Assembly (NCBI GenBank): GCA_003220535.1
Contig: QHSU01000016.1
Location: 1-44,692, forward strand
Source of the DNA: Candidatus Rokuibacteriota bacterium
Lineage (GTDB): Bacteria > Methylomirabilota > Methylomirabilia > Rokubacteriales > CSP1-6
Reading direction: 5' to 3'
DNA length: 44,692 nucleotides
This document shows positions 1-10,711 of this stretch, piece by piece. Every line of letters begins with the position of its first letter. Positions within the stretch are counted from its first letter, which is position 1. The position numbers were made by a program, and so were the translations under genes. The notes under the pieces were generated by a model, which had not been told where the DNA came from, searched no databases, and saw only the letters and a list, made by a program, of their open reading frames with translations.

Positions 1-2355
1 TTCCGCAACAACGCCCCGGTGACGCTGGAGAACGTGGCCGACGTGATCGACGACGCCGAGAACGTGCGCCAAGCGGCCTGGATGAACGGCACGCCGGCGG
101 TCATCCTGAACATCCAGCGTCAGCCCGGCGCCAACGTGATTGCGGTCGTGGACCGCATTCAGCGGCTGCTGCCGCAGCTACGGGCCTCCTTGCCGGCGAC
201 GGTCGACGTGGCGGTGCTCACCGACCGCACCGTGACGATCCGAGGCTCGGTGGAGGATGTCCAGTTCGAGCTGATGCTGTCGGTGGCGCTGGTCGTGCTG
301 GTCATCTTCCTCTTCCTGCGTACGGTTCCGGCCACCCTCATCCCGGCGGTCGCGGTCCCCCTTTCACTCGTGGGGACCTTCGGCGCGATGGTGCTCTTGG
401 GCTTCAGCCTGAACAACCTGTCGCTGATGGCGCTCACGATTGCCACCGGCTTCGTGGTGGACGACGCCATCGTCATGATCGAGAACATCGCGCGCTACAT
501 CGAGGCGGGCGATCCTCCGCTCCAGGCCGCCCTCAAGGGAGCCGAGCAGATCGGCTTCACGATCATGTCCCTCACCGTCTCGCTGATCGCGGTGCTCATC
601 CCGCTCCTGTTCATGGCCGACGTGGTGGGTCGCCTGTTCCGCGAGTTCGCGGTCACCCTCGGCATCACGATCCTCATCTCGGCGGTGGTGTCGCTGACCC
701 TCACACCCATGATGTGCGCCCGGTTGCTCCGCCACACGCCCCCCGAGCGGCAGGGCCGGCTCTACCGGTGGTCCGAGCGCGCCTTCGACCGGATCATCGC
801 AGCCTACGGCACGAGCCTGCGCTGGGTGCTCGGCCACCAGCCGGCGACGCTCGCGGTGGCGGTCGCGACCCTCGGGCTCACCGTGATGCTGTACGTCGTG
901 GTGCCCAAGGGCTTCTTCCCGGTGCAGGACACCGGGACCATCCAGGGCATCTCGGAGGCGTCGCAGACGATCTCGTTCCCGGCGATGGCCGCGCGGCAGC
1001 AGGCCCTGGCCGCGGTGATCCTCAAAGATCCGGCGGTCGAGAGCCTGTCCTCGTTCATCGGGGTGGACGGCACCAACGTCACCGTCAACAGCGGGCGGAT
1101 CCTCATCAACTTGAAGCCGCTCGCCCGGCGCGGGGTGAGCGCGAGCGAGGTCATCCGCCGCCTCCAGCCCGCGCTGGCCGGGGTCGAGGGCATCCAGCTC
1201 TTCATGCAGCCGGTGCAGGATCTCACCGTCGAGGATCGGGTGAGCCGCACGCAGTACCAGTACAGCCTCGAGGATCCGAACGGGAGCGAGCTCAACCTCT
1301 GGGCCCCGCGGCTGGTGGACGCGCTGCGCGCGCAGCGGGAGCTGGCCGACGTCAGCAGCGACCAGCAGGACCAGGGACTCGGCACCGCACTCGTGGTCGA
1401 CCGCAGCACTGCCTCGCGGTTCGGCATCAGTCCCCAGGCGATCGACAACACCCTCTACGACGCCTTCGGCCAGCGGCAGGTGTCCACGATGTTCACCCAG
1501 CTGAACCAGTACCGGGTGGTCCTCGAGGTCAAGCCCGAGTTCCGCCGGAGCGCGGGAGCCCTCCGGGACATCTACATCACCGGGACGAGCGGCGGGCAGC
1601 CGGTGGCGGTGCCGCTCGACACCATGATCCGGGCGTATCCCACGACGGCGCCGCTCGTGGTTTCGCGCCAGGGACAGTTCCCGGCGGTAACGCTGTCGTT
1701 CAATCTGGCCCCCGGGGCGGCGCTCGGCGATGCGGTCGCGGCGGTGGAGGCGACGACCCACCGGCTCGGGCTGCCCGCGAGTATCCAGGGCAGCTTCCAG
1801 GGCACGGCCCGGGCGTTCCAGGCGGCGCTGGCCAACGAGCCGCTGCTCATCGCCGCCGCGCTGGTGGCCGTCTACATCGTGCTGGGCGTGCTCTACGAGA
1901 GCTACATCCACCCGCTCACCATTCTGTCCACGCTGCCGTCGGCGGGAGTGGGGGCGATTCTCGCGCTGCTGGTCTGCCGGGAGGAGCTGAGCGTCATCGC
2001 GCTGATCGGCATAATTTTGTTAATCGGCATCGTGAAGAAGAACGCGATCATGATGATCGACTTCGCGCTGGAGGCGGAGCGCCGGCAGGGCCAGAGCCCC
2101 GGTGACGCCATCTACCAGGCCTGCCTGTTGCGATTCCGCCCGATCATGATGACCACGATGGCGGCCCTGCTGGCCGCGCTGCCGCTCGCCCTGGGGAGAG
2201 GGGTGGGCTCGGAGCTGCGCCGGCCCCTCGGCATCGCCATCGTGGGCGGGCTCATCGTGAGCCAGCTCCTCACGCTCTACACCACGCCGGTGATCTATCT
2301 CGCCTTCGACCGGCTCGCGCGGCGCTTCCGGCGTAATCCGGAAGACTCGGCATGA
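1..2355 (+). CDS. RND multidrug efflux permease, MdtB-like (5' partial)
   Basis: Proton-driven inner-membrane pump subunit of the HAE1/AcrB family. The frame is open from base 1, so the start and roughly the first 260 residues of a ~1040-aa family protein lie outside the window. Visible landmarks: TM4 with the proton-relay pair in [14 protein letters not shown], the porter/docking region, TM10 with [14 protein letters not shown] carrying the relay lysine, and TM11 with [19 protein letters not shown]. The stop overlaps the next permease start by 4 bp. Two adjacent paralogous permeases followed by an outer-membrane factor is the MdtBC arrangement, where the two form a heterotrimer; the adaptor is presumably just upstream. 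Substrate cannot be told from sequence. Confidence 0.95.
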   Translation, partial: FRNNAPVTLENVADVIDDAENVRQAAWMNGTPAVILNIQRQPGANVIAVVDRIQRLLPQLRASLPATVDVAVLTDRTVTIRGSVEDVQFELMLSVALVVLVIFLFLRTVPATLIPAVAVPLSLVGTFGAMVLLGFSLNNLSLMALTIATGFVVDDAIVMIENIARYIEAGDPPLQAALKGAEQIGFTIMSLTVSLIAVLIPLLFMADVVGRLFREFAVTLGITILISAVVSLTLTPMMCARLLRHTPPERQGRLYRWSERAFDRIIAAYGTSLRWVLGHQPATLAVAVATLGLTVMLYVVVPKGFFPVQDTGTIQGISEASQTISFPAMAARQQALAAVILKDPAVESLSSFIGVDGTNVTVNSGRILINLKPLARRGVSASEVIRRLQPALAGVEGIQLFMQPVQDLTVEDRVSRTQYQYSLEDPNGSELNLWAPRLVDALRAQRELADVSSDQQDQGLGTALVVDRSTASRFGISPQAIDNTLYDAFGQRQVSTMFTQLNQYRVVLEVKPEFRRSAGALRDIYITGTSGGQPVAVPLDTMIRAYPTTAPLVVSRQGQFPAVTLSFNLAPGAALGDAVAAVEATTHRLGLPASIQGSFQGTARAFQAALANEPLLIAAALVAVYIVLGVLYESYIHPLTILSTLPSAGVGAILALLVCREELSVIALIGIILLIGIVKKNAIMMIDFALEAERRQGQSPGDAIYQACLLRFRPIMMTTMAALLAALPLALGRGVGSELRRPLGIAIVGGLIVSQLLTLYTTPVIYLAFDRLARRFRRNPEDSA

Positions 2356-5300
2356 ACATCTCCGCGCCTTTCATCAAGCGGCCGGTGGCCACCACGCTGC
2401 TGACGATCGGCCTCGCCCTGAGCGGGATCCTGGCCTGGGGTGTGCTCCCGGTCGCACCGCTGCCCCAGGTGGATTTCCCCACGATCCAGGTCACCGCGAC
2501 GCTGCCGGGCGCGGAGCCGGACACGATGGCGACATCGGTGGCCGCGCCGCTCGAGCGCCAGTTCGGTCGCATCGCGGGCCTCACCGAGATGACGTCAACC
2601 AGCTATCTGGGCTCGACGAGCGTCGCGCTCCAGTTCGATCTGTCCCGCAACATCGACGGCGCCGCCCGTGACGTCCAGGCCGCGATCAACGCGGCCCGCG
2701 GCTACCTGCCGCCCGCGCTCCCCAACAACCCGAGCTACCGCAAGGTCAATCCGGCCGACGCGCCGATCATGATCGTGGCCCTGACCTCGGACACTCTCGA
2801 TCGCGGCCGGATGTACGACGCGGCCTCCAGCATCCTGCAGCAGAAGCTCTCCCAGCTGCCCGGTGTCGGCCAGGTCATCGTGGGCGGCAGCTCGCTGCCG
2901 GGGGTGCGCGTGGAGCTGAACCCCACCGCACTCAACCAGTACGGCATCGCGCTCGAGACGGTCCGGAGCGCCCTTGCCGCCACCACCCAGAACCGGCCCA
3001 AGGGCCAGCTCGGCGACGGGACGCGGGCTTCAGAGATCGCGTCCAACGATCAGCTCCTCAAGGCCGCCGAGTACGCCCCCGTGATCGTCGCCTATCGGGC
3101 GGGGCGGCCGATGCGGCTCACCGACGTGGCGCGGGTCGAGGACTCGGTCGAGGACGTGCGGACCATCGGGCTCGCGAACGGGCGGCCCGCGGTGCTGCTG
3201 GTGATCTTCCGGCAGCCGGGGGCCAACATCATCGACACCGTGGATGGGGTGCGCGCCCTGCTCCCGGAGCTCCAGGCCGCGATCCCGCGGGCCATCACCA
3301 TGTCGGTCGTGATGGACCAGACCCAGACCATCCGCGCCTCGCTGCACGACGTCGAGCTGACGCTGGTGATCTCGGTGCTCCTGGTGACGCTGGTCGTGTT
3401 CGCGTTCCTTCGGAGCATTCGTGCCACCCTGATCCCCGCGGTGGCGGTGCCGGTCTCGCTGGTGGGCACCTTCGGAGTGATGTACGTGCTGGGCTACAGC
3501 CTCGACAATCTTTCCCTCATGGCGCTTACCATCGCGACCGGATTCGTGGTGGACGACGCCATCGTAGTTCTAGAAAATGTGGCGCGGCACCGGGCGGCGG
3601 GTCTCTCCCCGCTCGAAGCGGCGCTCCGCGGAGCGCGGGAGATCGGCTTCACGGTGCTGGCCATCAGTCTCTCCCTGGTGGCGGTCTTCACCCCCATCTT
3701 GTTGATGGGGGGCTTGATCGGCCGCCTCTTCCGGGAGTTCGCAATGACGCTCTCCGCGGCGATCGCGATCTCGCTGCTGGTGTCGCTCACCACCACCCCG
3801 ATGATGTGCGCCACGCTCCTCGCCCGGGAGACGGACGAGCAACACGGCCGGCTCTATCGGGCGAGCGAGCGGGCCTTCGAGTGGATGCGGCGCTGCTACG
3901 AGACGAGCCTCTCGTGGGTGCTGCGGCATCCGCGTGGCGTACTCGCCGTCACCCTCCTGACCGTGGCGCTGAACGGCTACCTGTTCTGGGTGATACCGAA
4001 GGGATTCTTTCCTCAGCAGGACACCGGGCGCCTGCAGGGCGCCATCCAGGCCGCGCAGGACATCTCGTTCCAGGCGATGCGGGCCAAGCTGACCGAGATC
4101 GTGGACATCGTCGGGCACGACCCGGCGGTCGCGAACGTGGTGGGATTCACGGGTGGCCAGGGCAACGGGCCCAGCACCGCCACCAACACCGCGCGTCTAT
4201 TCGTCATGCTGAAGCCGCTCGCGGAGCGGAAGATCAGCGCCGACCAGGTGATCACGCGGCTGCGCGGGCGCGTGGCCGGGGTGCCGGGCGCCCCCGCCTT
4301 CTTTCAGGCAGTGCAGGACGTCCGCGCGGGTGGCCGCATGGGGAACGCGCAGTACCAGTACACGCTCCAGGGGGACGACGTCCGGGAGCTCGACGCGTGG
4401 GGACCGCGGGTCGCGGAACGCCTCCGCGGGCTGCCGCAGCTCGTCGACCTGAGCAGCGATCAACAAGACAGGGGGCGGCAGTCGTCGCTGGTGATCGACC
4501 GGGCCACCGCGTCGCGTCTCGGCATCACCCCGCAGCTCATCGACGACACGCTCTACGACGCCTTCGGCCAGCGCCAGGTCGCGATCATGTACAGCCCGCT
4601 CAACCAGTATCACGTGGTGATGGAGGTCGAGCCGCGCTTCTGGCAGCGCCCCGAGACCCTGCAGGACATCTATCTCCCGTCCTCCAAGGGCGGCATGGTC
4701 CCGCTCAGCGCGTTCAGCCGCTACGAGCCCACCCGGACCGCGCTCGCGGTGAACCACCAGGCGCAGTTCCCGTCGGTGACGCTGACCTTCAACCTGGCGC
4801 CGGGCGTCGCGCTGGGAGACGCGGTGACCGCGATCGAGGCCGCGGTGCGCCCGCTCGGGCTGCCCGCCGGCATCCAGGGTAGCTTCCAGGGCACCGCGCA
4901 GATCTTCCAGGCCTCGCTGGCCAGCGAGCCCTGGCTGATCGCGGCCGCGCTCCTCGCGGTGTACGTCGTCCTCGGGGGGCTCTACGAGAGCTACATCCAC
5001 CCGCTCACCATCCTGTCTACGCTGCCGTCGGCCGGGGTGGGCGCGCTGCTGGCCCTGCTCGCGTGCCGCAGCGACCTGACCGTCATCGCCCTGATCGGCA
5101 TCCTGCTCCTGGTCGGCATCGTGAAGAAGAACGCGATCATGATGATCGACTTCGCCCTGGAAGCCGAGCGCGGCGAGGGCAAGAGCCCGGCTGAGGCGAT
5201 TTACCAGGCCTGCGTGCTGCGCTTCCGGCCGATCATGATGACGACGATGGCCGCGCTCCTGGGCGCGCTCCCGCTGGCCTTCGGGCGTGGAATCGGGTCG

Positions 5301-5486
5301 GAGCTTCGCCGGCCGCTCGGGATCGCCATCGTGGGCGGACTCATCGTGAGCCAGGCGCTCACGCTCTACACGACGCCGGTCGTGTACCTCTATCTCGACC
5401 GCGTACGGCTGTGGTGGGCGCGCGGGCACGCCGGACATGGGCGGCCGCTCGCCCCCGCCGCGGCCCCGGATGCGCTGGAGCCGTGA
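2352..5486 (+). CDS. RND multidrug efflux permease, MdtC-like
   Basis: Full-length (1044 aa) HAE1-family RND permease, closely related to the preceding partial one and probably its heteromeric partner. It begins [17 protein letters not shown], the usual cytoplasmic helix plus TM1 start. It keeps the TM4 aspartate pair ([14 protein letters not shown]), the TM10 lysine ([14 protein letters not shown]) and TM11 [19 protein letters not shown]. The ATG lies in an ATGA overlap with the upstream stop, and the stop in turn overlaps a GTG start for the outer-membrane factor, so the operon looks translationally coupled. It moves substrates from periplasm or membrane into the tripartite channel using the proton gradient. 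Confidence 0.97.
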   Translation: MNISAPFIKRPVATTLLTIGLALSGILAWGVLPVAPLPQVDFPTIQVTATLPGAEPDTMATSVAAPLERQFGRIAGLTEMTSTSYLGSTSVALQFDLSRNIDGAARDVQAAINAARGYLPPALPNNPSYRKVNPADAPIMIVALTSDTLDRGRMYDAASSILQQKLSQLPGVGQVIVGGSSLPGVRVELNPTALNQYGIALETVRSALAATTQNRPKGQLGDGTRASEIASNDQLLKAAEYAPVIVAYRAGRPMRLTDVARVEDSVEDVRTIGLANGRPAVLLVIFRQPGANIIDTVDGVRALLPELQAAIPRAITMSVVMDQTQTIRASLHDVELTLVISVLLVTLVVFAFLRSIRATLIPAVAVPVSLVGTFGVMYVLGYSLDNLSLMALTIATGFVVDDAIVVLENVARHRAAGLSPLEAALRGAREIGFTVLAISLSLVAVFTPILLMGGLIGRLFREFAMTLSAAIAISLLVSLTTTPMMCATLLARETDEQHGRLYRASERAFEWMRRCYETSLSWVLRHPRGVLAVTLLTVALNGYLFWVIPKGFFPQQDTGRLQGAIQAAQDISFQAMRAKLTEIVDIVGHDPAVANVVGFTGGQGNGPSTATNTARLFVMLKPLAERKISADQVITRLRGRVAGVPGAPAFFQAVQDVRAGGRMGNAQYQYTLQGDDVRELDAWGPRVAERLRGLPQLVDLSSDQQDRGRQSSLVIDRATASRLGITPQLIDDTLYDAFGQRQVAIMYSPLNQYHVVMEVEPRFWQRPETLQDIYLPSSKGGMVPLSAFSRYEPTRTALAVNHQAQFPSVTLTFNLAPGVALGDAVTAIEAAVRPLGLPAGIQGSFQGTAQIFQASLASEPWLIAAALLAVYVVLGGLYESYIHPLTILSTLPSAGVGALLALLACRSDLTVIALIGILLLVGIVKKNAIMMIDFALEAERGEGKSPAEAIYQACVLRFRPIMMTTMAALLGALPLAFGRGIGSELRRPLGIAIVGGLIVSQALTLYTTPVVYLYLDRVRLWWARGHAGHGRPLAPAAAPDALEP

Positions 5487-7039
5487 GGCGCCGGACGGTC
5501 CGCGGGCGCCTCGGCGGCCCGCTCGCGCTCGCCTCGGCGCTGCTCGTGCTCGTGAGCGCCTGCACCGTGGGGCCCGACTACTTGAGGCCGTCGATGATCA
5601 GCCCCGACGCCTACAAGGAGCTCGACGGCTGGAAGATCGCCCACCCGCGGGACGGCCTGGCCCGCGGCTCCTGGTGGGAGATCTTCGCCGATCCGCAGCT
5701 GAACGCCCTCGAGGCGCGCGTCAGCATCTCGAACCAGAACCTCGCGGTGTCGGAGGCCCAGTATCGGCAGGCCCGGGCGCTCGTGCGCGAGGCGCGCGCG
5801 GCCTACTTCCCCACCGTGACCCTCGGGCTCGGCTACACGCGCTCGCGTCAATCGACCACGTTCGTCTTCGGGGCGACCGGGGGATCATCCAGCGGCACGT
5901 CCGCGGGCAGCGCGACGTCCACCGGGACGTCGGGATCGTCAGGATCCTCGGGCGGCGCCCAATCGGACTTCCAGCTGGGCCTCGACTTCTCGTGGGAGCT
6001 GGACGTCTGGGGACGGATCCGCCGCGGGGTGGAGTCGAATCGGGTCGCCGCCCAGGCGAGCGCGGGAGACCTGGAGGCGGCGCGCCTGAGCTTCCAGGCG
6101 GAGCTGGCCCAGGACTACTTCCAGCTGCGCACCCTGGACGCCCAGAAGCAGCTGCTCGACGAGACGGTCGCCGCCTTCGAGAAGTTCCTCCGCCTGACGC
6201 AGGACCGGTTCGCGAACGGGGTGGCGTCCCAGGCCGACGTGGTGCAGGCGCAGACCCAGCTCAAGACCACCCAGGCCCAGGCCATCGACGTCGGCGTCCA
6301 GCGCGCGCAGCTCGAGCACGCCATCGCGATCCTCATGGGGCAGGCGCCATCCAGCTTCTCGCTGCCCCCGACGCCGCTCACCGCCACCCCGCCCGCCATT
6401 CCGGTCGGGGTGCCATCCGAGCTCCTCGAGCGGCGGCCGGACATCGCCGCCGCCGAGCGGCGGGTGGCGGCCGCGAACGCCCAGATCGGCGTCGCGGTGG
6501 CCGCGTTCTATCCGACCATCACCCTGAACGCCTCGAGCGGCTTCGAGAGCTCGAGCCTGGCCCAGTGGTTCACCGCCGCGAGTCGTTTCTGGTCGGTGGG
6601 GCCGGGAATCTCTCAGACCGTGTTCGACGGCGGCCTGCGACGGGCGCAGACCGACGCGGCCCGCGCCGCCTACGACGCGACGGTCGCAACGTATCGGCAG
6701 ACCGTGCTCGCCGCCTTCCAGGGAGTGGAGGACAACCTGGCCGCCCTCCGCGTTCTGGAAGCGGAGAATGCCGTGCAGGACGAGGCGGTGCAGGCGGCGC
6801 GGACGTCCGTGGATCTGACCACGAACCAGTACAAGGCGGGCACCGTCAGCTACCTCAACGTGATCACCGTCCAGACGATCGCGCTGACCGACGAGATCAC
6901 CGCGATCCAGATCCGCGGCCGGCGAATGGCGGCGGCGGTCCTGCTCATCCAGGGGCTCGGCGGTGGCTGGACGGCGGCCGATCTCCCATCCCCCGCTGAC
7001 GTGACGAAGCGCCAGGTTCCGGCCCCGAGGGCGCCGTGA
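5483..7039 (+). CDS. NodT-type outer-membrane factor lipoprotein
   Basis: TolC-like outer-membrane channel subunit of the first RND pump, 518 aa. I chose GTG 5483 because it overlaps the permease stop (GTGA) and gives a compact lipoprotein signal, with LVSAC as the lipobox; the open frame begins further upstream at 5411. It has the CTVGPDY start typical of NodT/OprM proteins, two repeated coiled-coil OEP modules, LDFSWELDVWGRIRRG, and the ELLERRPDIAAAERRVAAAN motif. A low-complexity Ser/Gly/Thr stretch (about 5876-5960) sits where the periplasmic hairpin meets the first beta-strand, and is absent from the second such protein in this window. Third gene of the operon; no gene follows on this strand. 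Confidence 0.93.
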   Translation: MRRRTVRGRLGGPLALASALLVLVSACTVGPDYLRPSMISPDAYKELDGWKIAHPRDGLARGSWWEIFADPQLNALEARVSISNQNLAVSEAQYRQARALVREARAAYFPTVTLGLGYTRSRQSTTFVFGATGGSSSGTSAGSATSTGTSGSSGSSGGAQSDFQLGLDFSWELDVWGRIRRGVESNRVAAQASAGDLEAARLSFQAELAQDYFQLRTLDAQKQLLDETVAAFEKFLRLTQDRFANGVASQADVVQAQTQLKTTQAQAIDVGVQRAQLEHAIAILMGQAPSSFSLPPTPLTATPPAIPVGVPSELLERRPDIAAAERRVAAANAQIGVAVAAFYPTITLNASSGFESSSLAQWFTAASRFWSVGPGISQTVFDGGLRRAQTDAARAAYDATVATYRQTVLAAFQGVEDNLAALRVLEAENAVQDEAVQAARTSVDLTTNQYKAGTVSYLNVITVQTIALTDEITAIQIRGRRMAAAVLLIQGLGGGWTAADLPSPADVTKRQVPAPRAP

Positions 7040-7058
7040 GACCGATCGCGCGTGCGCT

Positions 7059-8798
7059 TCATGGCCTGGCGGCCACCTCCACGATCGAGGCGGGTCCGTT
7101 GCCGTCGGGCCGCACCACGAACTGGCGGGCGTGGAAGCTGTGCAGCGTGCTTCGATGGCCCACGCTGAACACGGTCGTCGTCGCGAGCCGCTCGCGCACC
7201 AGCTGGTAGAGGCGCGCCTCCGTCGGCTCATCCACCGCCGAGGTCGCCTCGTCGAGGAACAGCCAGTCGGGTTTCTGGACGAAGGCGCGGGCAAAAGCGA
7301 TCCGCTGCTGCTCGCCGGGGGAGAGCTGGAGCGCCCAGTGAGCGGCCTCGTCGAGCCGCCCGGCCAGCTCGGGAAGGCCCACCGCGTCGAGCGTCTCACG
7401 CAGCGTCGCGTCGTCCACCCCGCCCGCGGGCATGGGATAGCTCACCACGTCCCGCAGCGTGCCGATGGGCAGGTACGGCTTCTGGGGGAGCACGAGGACA
7501 CGGGCGTCGCGCGGGACGCGGATCTCACCGCGCCCGAAGGGCCAGATGCCGGCGATGGCACGGACGAGCGTGCTCTTGCCGGCACCAGAGGGCCCCCACA
7601 GGACAGCGGTCTCGCCGCGCGCCAGCGAAAGATTCACGCCGGCCACGAGCGGCTGACCGTTGGGGCGGTCGAGCTCGAGGCCCGTCACGGCCACGCGTGC
7701 CGCATCCCCGCCGACATGCCGGATGCCACCGTCGGTGGCCGCCTGCACACGCACGCGCTCGAGGGCCCGCCCGAAGCCAGCGAGCCGCTCCACCACCGAG
7801 CGCCAGTCGGCGATGTCCGTGTACGAGGTCACGATGAAGCTCAGCGAGTCCTGCACCTGCCCGAAGGCGGTAGCGGTCTGGACGAGTCCGCCGAGGGGGA
7901 TCGCACCCTGGAAGAAGCGCGGGGCCGCCACGACGAAGGGGAAGACAACCGCCGCCTGGCCATAGCCGGCGGTGAACCACGTCAGTCGCTTTTGCTGACG
8001 CATGATGCCCCACCAGTTCCGCACCACGGCTCCGAAGCGCTCGCCGAAGCCGCGGAGCTCGTCGGCCTCGCCGCGGTAGAGGGCCACGCCCTCGGTGTTC
8101 TCGCGGAAGCGGACGAGGCCAAAGCGGAAGTCGGCTTCGTATCGCTGCTGGTCGAAGCTCAGCCGGACCAGGGGGCGTCCGATCCGGTCGGTGAGCCAGG
8201 TGCCGACGATGGCGTAGACGAGAGCCGCCCACACCATGTAGCCCGGCACAGTGATGGTGGAGCCACCCAGGTGGATCGCGAGCGGTCCCGAGAGCTGCCA
8301 GAGGATCACCACGAAGGAGACCAACGTCACCACCGCCCGCATGCCGCCGATGGCGAGCGCGAGGGTGCCGGTGATGAACAGGCGAACATCCTCCGCGATG
8401 CGCTGGTCGGGGTTGTCGGTCTCACCCGCCCCGAGCTGCATCCGGTAGTAGGCGCTGTCGGTCAGCCACGCCCGGAGATACCGGTCGGTGAGCCAGCGCC
8501 GCCAGCGGATCTGGAGCATCTGGTTGAGGTAGAGCTGGTAGACAGCGACGACCATGTAGGCGCCCGCGAGCACCGAGAACCGGACGACCTGGTGAACGAA
8601 GATCGCGTAGTCCTTGTCCTGCAGCGCGTTGTAGAAGGTGTTGTTCCACTGGTTGAGGAGGACGTTGATGTAGACGATCCCGAGATTGAGCACGACGACG
8701 ACGAGGAGCAGGCCCAAGGCCGCCCCGCGGTCCTCCGACCCCCAGTACGGACGAGCAATGGTCCAGGCATCGCGAAGCAGGCCGCGCAAGCGAGTCAT
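7059..8798 (-). CDS. ABC transporter, SbmA/YddA-like permease fused to ATPase
   Basis: A 579-aa half-transporter with an N-terminal membrane domain (about residues 1-330) of the ABC_membrane_2/SbmA-BacA type and a C-terminal ATPase. The membrane part has the family signature NVLLNQWNNTFYNALQDKD and RWRRWLTDRYLRAWL. The ATPase shows Walker A GPSGAGKST, signature LSPGEQQR and Walker B WLFLDEATSAVDE. Such YddA-type proteins act as homodimers in the inner membrane; cargo is usually unknown (vitamin, peptide or lipid-like in relatives). It follows the cysteine-synthase-like gene by 38 bp on the same strand and may be the last gene of that operon. It converges with the outer-membrane-factor gene on its other side. 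Confidence 0.93.
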   Translation of the reverse strand: MTRLRGLLRDAWTIARPYWGSEDRGAALGLLLVVVVLNLGIVYINVLLNQWNNTFYNALQDKDYAIFVHQVVRFSVLAGAYMVVAVYQLYLNQMLQIRWRRWLTDRYLRAWLTDSAYYRMQLGAGETDNPDQRIAEDVRLFITGTLALAIGGMRAVVTLVSFVVILWQLSGPLAIHLGGSTITVPGYMVWAALVYAIVGTWLTDRIGRPLVRLSFDQQRYEADFRFGLVRFRENTEGVALYRGEADELRGFGERFGAVVRNWWGIMRQQKRLTWFTAGYGQAAVVFPFVVAAPRFFQGAIPLGGLVQTATAFGQVQDSLSFIVTSYTDIADWRSVVERLAGFGRALERVRVQAATDGGIRHVGGDAARVAVTGLELDRPNGQPLVAGVNLSLARGETAVLWGPSGAGKSTLVRAIAGIWPFGRGEIRVPRDARVLVLPQKPYLPIGTLRDVVSYPMPAGGVDDATLRETLDAVGLPELAGRLDEAAHWALQLSPGEQQRIAFARAFVQKPDWLFLDEATSAVDEPTEARLYQLVRERLATTTVFSVGHRSTLHSFHARQFVVRPDGNGPASIVEVAARP

Positions 8799-8836
8799 GG
8801 CGGGTCGCCGTCATCCTCGTGACGACGAGCTGGATC

Positions 8837-9778
8837 TCACGGTTCCGGATCGCTGCCTTCGGCGATCCCCTCGAACAGCGCCGTGGAGAGATAGCGCTCC
8901 CCCGTGTCCGGCAGCATGGCGAGAATGACCGAGCCCTGCGGCGCCTCGTCGGCGACCTTGCACGCTGCGGCGAAGGTGCCGCCGGAGGAGATGCCGCAGA
9001 AAATGCCCTCGCTGCGCGCGAGCGCCCGCGCCGCCTCGATGGCCTCGGCGTCCGTCACCGGCAGGACGCGATGCGGCACGGTGCGGTCGAGGACGGCCGG
9101 CACAAAGTCCGGCGTCCATCCCTGGATCTTGTGCGGCGCGAAAGGCTTGCCCGAGAGCAGCGCGGCGCCGGCCGGCTCGGTGGCGATGATTTGCACGTCC
9201 GGCCGAGCGAGCCGGATCATCTGCCCGACGCCGGTCAGCGTGCCGCCGGTGCCCCAGCCCGTGACGAAGTAGTCCAGGCGCTTGCCCGCGAAGTCCGAGA
9301 GGATCTCGGGGCCGGTCGTGTTGCGGTGGTAGGCCGGGTTCGCCTCGTTCTCGAACTGACGCGCGAGGAACCAGCCGTGCTTCTTCGCGAGCTCCTCGGC
9401 CTTGCGCACCATGCCCGTGCCGCGCTCGGCGGCCGGCGTGAGGATGACCTTCGCGCCGAGCATGCGCATGATCTTGCGGCGTTCGACGGAGAACGTCTCC
9501 ACCATCGTGGCGACGAATGGATAGCCCTTCGCCGCGCAGACCATGGCGAGCGCGATGCCCGTGTTGCCGGACGTGGCTTCCACGACGGTCTGCTCCGGCA
9601 GCAATGCACCGGTCCTTTCCGCGTGCTCGATGATGGCGATCGCGAGGCGATCCTTGACCGAAGCGAGCGGATTGAAGAACTCGCACTTCACGTACATCGT
9701 GGCGTGGTTCGGCGCGAGACGCTGGATGCGCACGATGGGAGTCCTGCCGATGGTGCCGAGGATGCTGTCGTGGATCAT
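8837..9778 (-). CDS. cysK: Cysteine synthase (O-acetylserine sulfhydrylase) family enzyme
   Basis: PLP-dependent beta-replacement enzyme of the CysK/CysM/CBS group, 313 aa, expected to make cysteine from O-acetylserine and sulfide in the cytoplasm. The Schiff-base lysine is in NPLASVKDR, the substrate loop in EATSGNTGIA, the phosphate-binding loop in GWGTGGTLTGVG, and the C-terminal GIFCGISSGG is conserved. The frame is open much further upstream but the real start is the ATG at 9778: MIHDSILGTIGRTPIVRI matches the family N-terminus exactly, and this ATG overlaps the AraC-type gene stop by 4 bp. Coupling to a regulator pair suggests conditional sulfur or redox expression. CysK versus CysM cannot be separated securely by eye. 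Confidence 0.92.
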   Translation of the reverse strand: MIHDSILGTIGRTPIVRIQRLAPNHATMYVKCEFFNPLASVKDRLAIAIIEHAERTGALLPEQTVVEATSGNTGIALAMVCAAKGYPFVATMVETFSVERRKIMRMLGAKVILTPAAERGTGMVRKAEELAKKHGWFLARQFENEANPAYHRNTTGPEILSDFAGKRLDYFVTGWGTGGTLTGVGQMIRLARPDVQIIATEPAGAALLSGKPFAPHKIQGWTPDFVPAVLDRTVPHRVLPVTDAEAIEAARALARSEGIFCGISSGGTFAAACKVADEAPQGSVILAMLPDTGERYLSTALFEGIAEGSDPEP

Positions 9779-10221
9779 GTGGCCATCCCGGCTCCGCTGC
9801 GGTATGCGCTCGGCGTCATCCCGGTGATCCGCCGAAATGACGTCGTGAAGTGGCTCGGCGTCCGAAATCCCACCGTCCGCGAGATCTCGGCGATCGACAC
9901 CCTTCGAGCAGCCAGTAACGCTCGCGCCTCGTCGATCCGGCGCCGAACCAGGAATCGATGCGGGGGCACGCCGGTGCTTCGCTTGAAGAGGCGCGCGAAA
10001 TGGTAGGGGCTCATGTGCACCAGGGCACTGAGCTCCGCGAGCCGAAGCTCCCGCTGCAGATTCTCCTGGATGTACTGAGTCACCCGTCGGAGTTTGTACG
10101 CGGGCAGGTCGCTGCTCATTCCGTCGGCCGCGCCGGTCGTCGCCTCCAGCATGCCTTCCAGTGATTTCACGTCTGCCTCGGCTATCTGATTCACGAATCG
10201 CAAGGAGTGGCTGTCGCTCAT
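9775..10221 (-). CDS. AraC-family transcriptional regulator (HTH-only)
   Basis: 148-aa DNA-binding protein with both AraC helix-turn-helix motifs in the C-terminal ~100 residues: LAELSALVHMSPYHFARLFKR and ISRTVGFRTPSHFTTSFRR followed by TGMTPSAYR. There is no cupin sensor domain, only about 45 N-terminal residues without a recognised fold. Its ATG overlaps the stop of the receiver gene, and its stop overlaps the cysteine-synthase start, both by 4 bp, so the three are probably translated in step. A receiver without output next to a DNA-binding module without sensor suggests they work together or descend from one split protein (inference). Confidence 0.93.
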   Translation of the reverse strand: MSDSHSLRFVNQIAEADVKSLEGMLEATTGAADGMSSDLPAYKLRRVTQYIQENLQRELRLAELSALVHMSPYHFARLFKRSTGVPPHRFLVRRRIDEARALLAARRVSIAEISRTVGFRTPSHFTTSFRRITGMTPSAYRSGAGMAT

Positions 10222-10628
10222 CCGCGCCGAGCCCCAATCTCGGCGTCGCTCCTCACTCGACGTAGAGCGGCCCGTACCGCATCCAGCGGCGCATCACTGT
10301 GGAAGGGCTTGTCGAGGAACGCGATCGCGCCGGCCTGCAGGGATCGCCGGCGCGTCTCCTCGTCGCCGTGAGCAGTCAGGATGACAGCAGAAATGCGGGA
10401 GTCCGCGACCGCCAGATGCCGGAGGAGGTCGAGGCCGCTCATCCCGGTCATCCGCAGATCGAGCACCAGGCAGCCGGTGTTCTCTCGCTGGGCGGACCTC
10501 AAGAACTCCTCGGCAGAGGCGAACGTCTCGACGCCGAAGCCCACCGACCGAAGGAGATTCCTGAGGGACCGACGCAGTGATTCGTCATCATCCACGACGG
10601 AGACCACCGGCCTGTCGCGCTCGTCCAT
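10218..10628 (-). CDS. Response regulator, receiver domain only
   Basis: 136-aa CheY-like receiver. The acidic pocket is VVDDDE near residue 12, the phospho-acceptor aspartate is in CLVLDLRMTGMSG, the switch threonine in VILTAHGD and the conserved lysine in FLDKPF. It resembles the receiver half of FixJ/NarL-type regulators but ends in a short basic tail (RRVRSDAEIGARRG) instead of an HTH. No histidine kinase lies in the neighbourhood, so the phospho-donor is not visible. First gene of a coupled minus-strand cluster; its 35-nt leader resembles that of the ECF sigma gene. Confidence 0.93.
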   Translation of the reverse strand: MDERDRPVVSVVDDDESLRRSLRNLLRSVGFGVETFASAEEFLRSAQRENTGCLVLDLRMTGMSGLDLLRHLAVADSRISAVILTAHGDEETRRRSLQAGAIAFLDKPFHSDAPLDAVRAALRRVRSDAEIGARRG

Positions 10629-10711
10629 GCGTCCTCGCTGTCCTTCAGTGAAGTTCGGAACCGAGCGCCGCCAGTGCGGCCTCGAACCACCGGGGTCGTG
10701 GCATCATCGCG

